Positions 61,182 to 64,000 of a DNA stretch of 64,000 bases are shown here, in pieces. The DNA lies in the NCBI RefSeq assembly GCF_003568665.1, contig NZ_QXMH01000001.1:1-64000 (forward strand), given 5' to 3'. The position numbers and the translations under genes are program-made. The stretch is from Chitinophaga alhagiae. GTDB lineage: Bacteria; Bacteroidota; Bacteroidia; Chitinophagales; Chitinophagaceae. Positions within the stretch are counted from its first letter, which is position 1; every line of letters starts with the position of its first letter. The notes under the pieces are model-generated. The model saw nothing but the letters and a program-made list of their open reading frames with translations, searched no databases and was not told where the DNA came from.

Positions 61182-61386
61182 CTACGCAGGATTCACCGTA
61201 ATATACTTTACCAGGCAACGTTTTGCAAATAGCAGGCGGGCGTTTGCTACACGCGCAATGCTACGCAGGATTCACCGTAATATACTTTACCAGGCAACGT
61301 TTTGCAAATAGCAGGCGGGCGTTTGCTACACGCACAATGCTACGCAGGATTCACCGTAATATACTTCACCAGGCAACGTTTTGCAA
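61182..61386. repeat. Tandem repeat, 79-bp unit (2.6 copies) that includes a gene 3' end
   Basis: CTACGCAGGATTCACCGTAA begins at 61182, 61261 and 61340. The third copy is the real 3' end of the gene at 61340-62059 (stop included, 47 bp). The other two, downstream of it in gene direction, repeat those 47 bp plus a 32-bp spacer nearly without change. Confidence 0.95.
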
Positions 61387-62059
61387 TCGGCAGCAGCGTT
61401 TCCGTGAGCGGGAACACCAGGTCTGTTTCAACCGTGTATACAGCGGGGTTGGGCAGGTGCCGCCGGTGGCGGATCAGGTCTGTTTTGATGCTGTTGCCGG
61501 TATGCGCCAGGTTGCGCGTGTAGGTGCTGATGTATTCTGTATGGATGCCGCGGTAACGCTCATCGTGCCGCTCAAAAATGGTGAGGCGGTACTGGTATAC
61601 CAGCGTATCGCTGGCCCGCCCGTCAGACAGCAGCATGTACCCCTCCTGCACGTCAAGCGGGATAAGCCCTACCGGCGTAATGTTCAGCTGCTCCTCCACA
61701 AACTCGTATATTTCCGTGCCCTCCCGGATGGTACTGTTCATTTTTTGCAGGGAGTACTGGATGATGTTCTCCAGCTCTTCCATCAGCTCATCATCAGCGA
61801 TCATCTGTTCGTACAGCAATTGCAGCTTTTCTATGTTCACGGCGGTGAGCCGTTTGGGGAAATGCTGCTGCAAAAACTGTTTGTTCTCCTTGAAGGCCAG
61901 CAGGTTATTATAATGGAAGACCACGTCTCCCAACTGCGGGTAGAGCTTGTTCTCGTTAAAATAGCGGTTAATTTCCTGCAGGTAGGCCAGCAGGGCGTAT
62001 TTTTTCAGCTCAAAGTCTATGTACCCTTCTGCAAACCAGGTGTCACTCAATGCTTTCAT
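61340..62059 (-). CDS. Conserved hypothetical protein, 239 aa
   Basis: The start is ATG 62059 (MKALSDTWFAEGYIDFELKKYALLAYLQEINRYFNENKLYPQL). The first half is helical and charged (FKENKQFLQQHFPKRLTAVNIEKLQLLYEQMIADDELMEELENII). The second half is beta-rich (TLVYQYRLTIFERHDERYRGIHTEYISTY ... LPIAKRCLVKYITVNPA). No signal peptide. It resembles conserved but unassigned cytoplasmic proteins of Bacteroidota. The last 15 codons and stop are repeated downstream in the 79-bp array. Confidence 0.75.
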   Translation of the reverse strand: MKALSDTWFAEGYIDFELKKYALLAYLQEINRYFNENKLYPQLGDVVFHYNNLLAFKENKQFLQQHFPKRLTAVNIEKLQLLYEQMIADDELMEELENIIQYSLQKMNSTIREGTEIYEFVEEQLNITPVGLIPLDVQEGYMLLSDGRASDTLVYQYRLTIFERHDERYRGIHTEYISTYTRNLAHTGNSIKTDLIRHRRHLPNPAVYTVETDLVFPLTETLLPIAKRCLVKYITVNPA

Positions 62060-62310
62060 AAGTCCATGGCCTTTTAGGAACAGCCGTATTTGAATTTACG
62101 AAATAATTTAATATCTCCCGTTTGCCTCATTTAATTTCACATATTTTTGCCATATATATAATCCTTGGAAAAGCCTTACAGCATTGAATCCGCCCAAAAC
62201 CAAGCCTGTTCAGGGTATACGGCGGGAGAAGCAAAAAATAAGCGGCACCTTTTTTTATTCGTTTAATTCCTTAACTTCAGTATTATTTTTCATTTTTTAA
62301 TTTTTTTATC

Positions 62311-62634
62311 ATGAACATCTACGTAGCCAACCTGCACTACAGGTTGAACGATGAGGACCTTCACCAAATCTTCAGCGAATTCGGGCAAGTAACCTCTGCA
62401 AAAATCATAAAAGACCACGAAACAGGTCGTAGCCGCGGTTTCGGGTTCGTTGAAATGCCTAACCAGGAAGAAGGAGCGAAGGCGATGGAGAGTCTGAACG
62501 GTAGTGAAGTGGAAGGTAAACAACTGATGGTTAACGAGGCCCGTCCCAAAGCGCCTAATGGCGGTGGGAACAGAGGCGGTGGTCCCCGCGGTGGCGGTGG
62601 ATACGGTGGCGGTGGCCGCGACCGTCGTTATTAA
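62311..62634 (+). CDS. RRM-type glycine-rich RNA-binding protein, 107 aa
   Basis: A single RNA-recognition motif carries RNP2 NIYVANL (2-8) and RNP1 RGFGFVEM (42-49), followed by a Gly/Arg-rich tail (GGGNRGGGPRGGGGYGGGG, ending RDRRY). This is the bacterial Rbp family known from cyanobacteria and Bacteroidota, which binds RNA and is often cold-regulated. The 250-nt AT-rich upstream stretch with several T-rich runs may contain a long 5' leader. A terminator follows. Confidence 0.94.
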   Translation: MNIYVANLHYRLNDEDLHQIFSEFGQVTSAKIIKDHETGRSRGFGFVEMPNQEEGAKAMESLNGSEVEGKQLMVNEARPKAPNGGGNRGGGPRGGGGYGGGGRDRRY

Positions 62635-62659
62635 TCCGAATTCAAACTCATCGATTATA

Positions 62660-62690
62660 AAAGGCTTCCGGTTCCGGGAGCCTTTTTTTT
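62660..62690 (+). terminator. Terminator after the RRM gene
   Basis: AAAGGCT / AGCCTTT outer stem with an inner CCGG/CCGG pairing, followed by T8. Confidence 0.85.
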
Positions 62691-62728
62691 GTGGGTAAGA
62701 CAGGCATATTGCACGGGTCAAGTCTTTT

Positions 62729-63050
62729 CAGGATAAGACAAAAAGCGAATTGGGATTGGGTGAGACATTTGCTTCTTTTACGCAAGCCCGGAAAGCTGTA
62801 TGCCAGGCGATTGACACTTACAATCGCATCCGGCTCCATTCCAGTTGCGATTACCTGACCCCTGACCAGGCTTACCGCCAGGCAACCGGCACGTTCAGGA
62901 AGCGGTGGAAAACAAGGAAGAAACCGCCTGTAAACCGGAACCAGGACCAAAACATCATCCTGTAAACCGAAAACAGGATTAATTTTGAACGCTGTAAACC
63001 AATATCAGTATTTTCTAAACCAAGGTGTAAAGCTATATCAGGACAAGACC
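62729..63050 (+). mobile_element. Remnant of an IS3-family element
   Basis: It contains the last codons of an IS3-type orfB. On the right are TGTAAACC-rich bases and TATCAGGACAAGAC (about 63036-63050), like the ends of Bacteroidota IS3 elements. A similar TTTCAGGATAAGAC lies at about 62729 in direct orientation, so the remnant may be the product of a deletion or of recombination between two copies. Left boundary is uncertain. Confidence 0.5.
62750..62965 (+). pseudogene. IS3-family orfB transposase, C-terminal fragment
   Basis: The frame GETFASFTQARKAVCQAIDT, YNRIRLHSSCDYLTPDQAYR is the characteristic C-terminus of the IS3 orfB integrase, after the last catalytic Glu. The remaining DDE domain and orfA are missing, and no start signal is present. 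The gene is dead. Confidence 0.85.
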
Positions 63051-63070
63051 CAAAGGCTACTTTACCAGCA

Positions 63071-63125
63071 CCTTACTCCCACCTTACTCCCACGTTACTG
63101 CCACCTTACTCCCAGGATACTCCCA
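63071..63125. repeat. 11-bp phased repeat array x5
   Basis: CCTTACTCCCA, CCTTACTCCCA, CGTTACTGCCA, CCTTACTCCCA, GGATACTCCCA in exact 11-bp register. It resembles the left half of the array at 23693 (TCCTGCTGCCA-type). It lies between the IS3 remnant and the terminator of the E2 gene; nothing else is seen in 62966-63260. Confidence 0.85.
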
Positions 63126-63260
63126 CCATAGTGCATGGGGAGTGTATGTTTTTGGCATAAACGCCGTTTTAGCAATGTTCCAAACAGCGCATTTCCAACT
63201 ACTTACGCACGTTTTTCCGGAAAATGACCCTATAAAGCACGCACTCCCCCGTAACCTCAT

Positions 63261-63295
63261 AAAAAGACCGCCCGGCTTGCCGGGCGGTCTTTTTA
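63261..63295. terminator. Terminator after the E2 gene
   Basis: GACCGCCCGG / CCGGGCGGTC stem with a 4-nt loop, A5 on the left and T5 on the right; serves the minus-strand gene ending at 63313. Confidence 0.9.
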
Positions 63296-63312
63296 TCTTA
63301 AATCATTAATAA

Positions 63313-64000
63313 TCAATATCCTCTGCCGGCATCAAAATTTTCCAGCTCCTGCGCTACGGCGCTCAGGAAGGTAGAACCGAGGGAGCCGTCTACAATACGA
63401 TGGTCATATGAAAGGGAGAGGTACATCATATGCCGGATGGCAATGGAATCTCCCTGTTCGGTCTCTACCACCACGGGGCGCTTTTTAATGGCTCCCACGG
63501 CCAGGATGGCAACCTGGGGCTGGTTGATGATGGGCGTGCCCGTGAGGCTGCCGAAAGTGCCCACGTTGGTAATGGTGAACGTGCCGTTCTGGGTGTCTTC
63601 CGGTTTGAGGCGGTTTTGCCGCGCCGCGCCGGCCAGGTTGTTCACCTGTTTGGTGAGGCCTACCAGGTTCAGCATGTCTGCATTGCGGATCACCGGCACA
63701 ATGAGGTTACCGCTGGGCAGGGCGGTGGCCATGCCTATGTTGATGTCTTTTTTCAGGATGATCTTGTCCCCGTCCAGCGAGCAGTTCACCAGCGGGAAAC
63801 GTTTGATGCATTTCACCACCGCTTCCACAAATAACGGCATGAAAGTGATCTTTTCACCTTCGCGCTTTTCGAAGTCTTTTTTTACATTATCCCTCCAGCG
63901 TACCATATTGGTCACGTCCGCTTCCGCAAAGCTGGTCACGTGCGGGCTGATCTGTTTGCTGCGCACCATATGTTCCGCTATCAGCTTGCGCATGCGGTCC
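63313..64000 (-). CDS. 2-oxoacid dehydrogenase E2 acyltransferase, catalytic domain (cut by window edge)
   Basis: The frame runs off the right edge; the visible 229 or so residues are the C-terminal catalytic domain. They include MRKLIAEHMVRSKQISPHVTSFAEADVTNM, PLVNCSLDGDKIILKKDINIGMATALPSGNLIVPVIRNAD, GTFTITNVGTFGSLTGTPIINQPQVAILAVGAI and the catalytic motif SYDHRIVDG (His and Asp). E2 moves the acyl group from lipoyl to CoA. Pyruvate, branched-chain and 2-oxoglutarate complexes cannot be told apart here; the lipoyl domain and E1/E3 neighbours lie outside. The pattern TGTPIINQPQVAIL leans to the branched-chain/pyruvate type. Confidence 0.9.
   Translation of the reverse strand, partial: DRMRKLIAEHMVRSKQISPHVTSFAEADVTNMVRWRDNVKKDFEKREGEKITFMPLFVEAVVKCIKRFPLVNCSLDGDKIILKKDINIGMATALPSGNLIVPVIRNADMLNLVGLTKQVNNLAGAARQNRLKPEDTQNGTFTITNVGTFGSLTGTPIINQPQVAILAVGAIKKRPVVVETEQGDSIAIRHMMYLSLSYDHRIVDGSLGSTFLSAVAQELENFDAGRGY

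Overview
The window looks like chromosomal DNA of a Bacteroidota bacterium, most likely Chitinophagaceae (Chitinophaga-like). The support is a SusC/SusD pair with a GH106-type glycosidase, many TonB-linked outer-membrane proteins, TAnnTTTG promoter boxes in place of sigma70-type signals, a YtxJ-type bacillithiol protein, and small lipoproteins. The core is GC-rich. It is broken by AT-rich accessory islands at about 1-1360, 23,865-28,110 and 30,300-31,590. No tRNA, rRNA, CRISPR array or replication origin was recognised.

Layout. 1-1360: partial IS256-type element, small lipoprotein, 54-aa protein, divergent XRE regulator, unknown 104-aa protein. 1363-10163: small polysaccharide-utilisation locus (GH106-like glycosidase divergent from susC-susD). 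10183-12003: MITE-like repeat, VOC protein, SMR exporter, Crp/Fnr regulator. 12237-14138: UPF1-like helicase. 14318-21236: a two-gene unit in which a SusC-type barrel without a plug is followed after 4 nt by an alpha-2-macroglobulin-like protein that carries a TonB-receptor plug domain. 21273-23484: 51-aa basic protein, DEAD-box helicase, DUF1345 membrane protein. 23865-27968: island with a single-chain restriction-methylation-specificity enzyme. 28127-33597: M3 peptidase, DUF4143 ATPase, TonB receptor. 33752-47850: B12-binding radical SAM protein, second DEAD-box helicase, dodecin, YceI, S41 peptidase, secreted unknown, LuxE-like protein, lipoprotein, acyl-CoA carboxylase beta chain, histidine kinase, UbiA-like membrane protein, M42 peptidase. 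48256-51963: bioB, methyltransferase-like protein, aroQ, ubiX, ytxJ, mini-lipoprotein. 52138-58876: mpl, DnaQ-like exonuclease, polyprenol-phosphate mannosyltransferase-like protein, EamA transporter, S9 peptidase, in one direction. 59074-64000: short AraC-type regulator, GNAT, DUF4230, two unknowns, RRM protein, IS3 remnant, 5'-truncated (window edge) E2 acyltransferase gene.

The strongest candidate for an undescribed system is the 14318-21236 pair. One gene supplies a SusC-like barrel with no plug. Its neighbour supplies a TonB-box-like segment plus plug, inserted between the N-terminal MG domains and the thioester half of an A2M-like protein, about where A2M proteins hold their bait region. 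This suggests a TonB transporter split over two proteins and possibly gated by an A2M-like conformational switch; that function is inference.

Other recurrent patterns: (i) tandem repeats of 24-79 bp in six intergenic gaps, three of which copy the 3' end of the adjacent gene; (ii) two arrays of 11-bp phased repeats next to mobile DNA; (iii) a sequence of about 33 bp shared by the junctions of two AT-rich islands with the core; (iv) two diverged copies of a MITE-like element of about 120 bp; (v) TAnnTTTG boxes only 4-8 nt before several start codons, suggesting leaderless or near-leaderless mRNAs.
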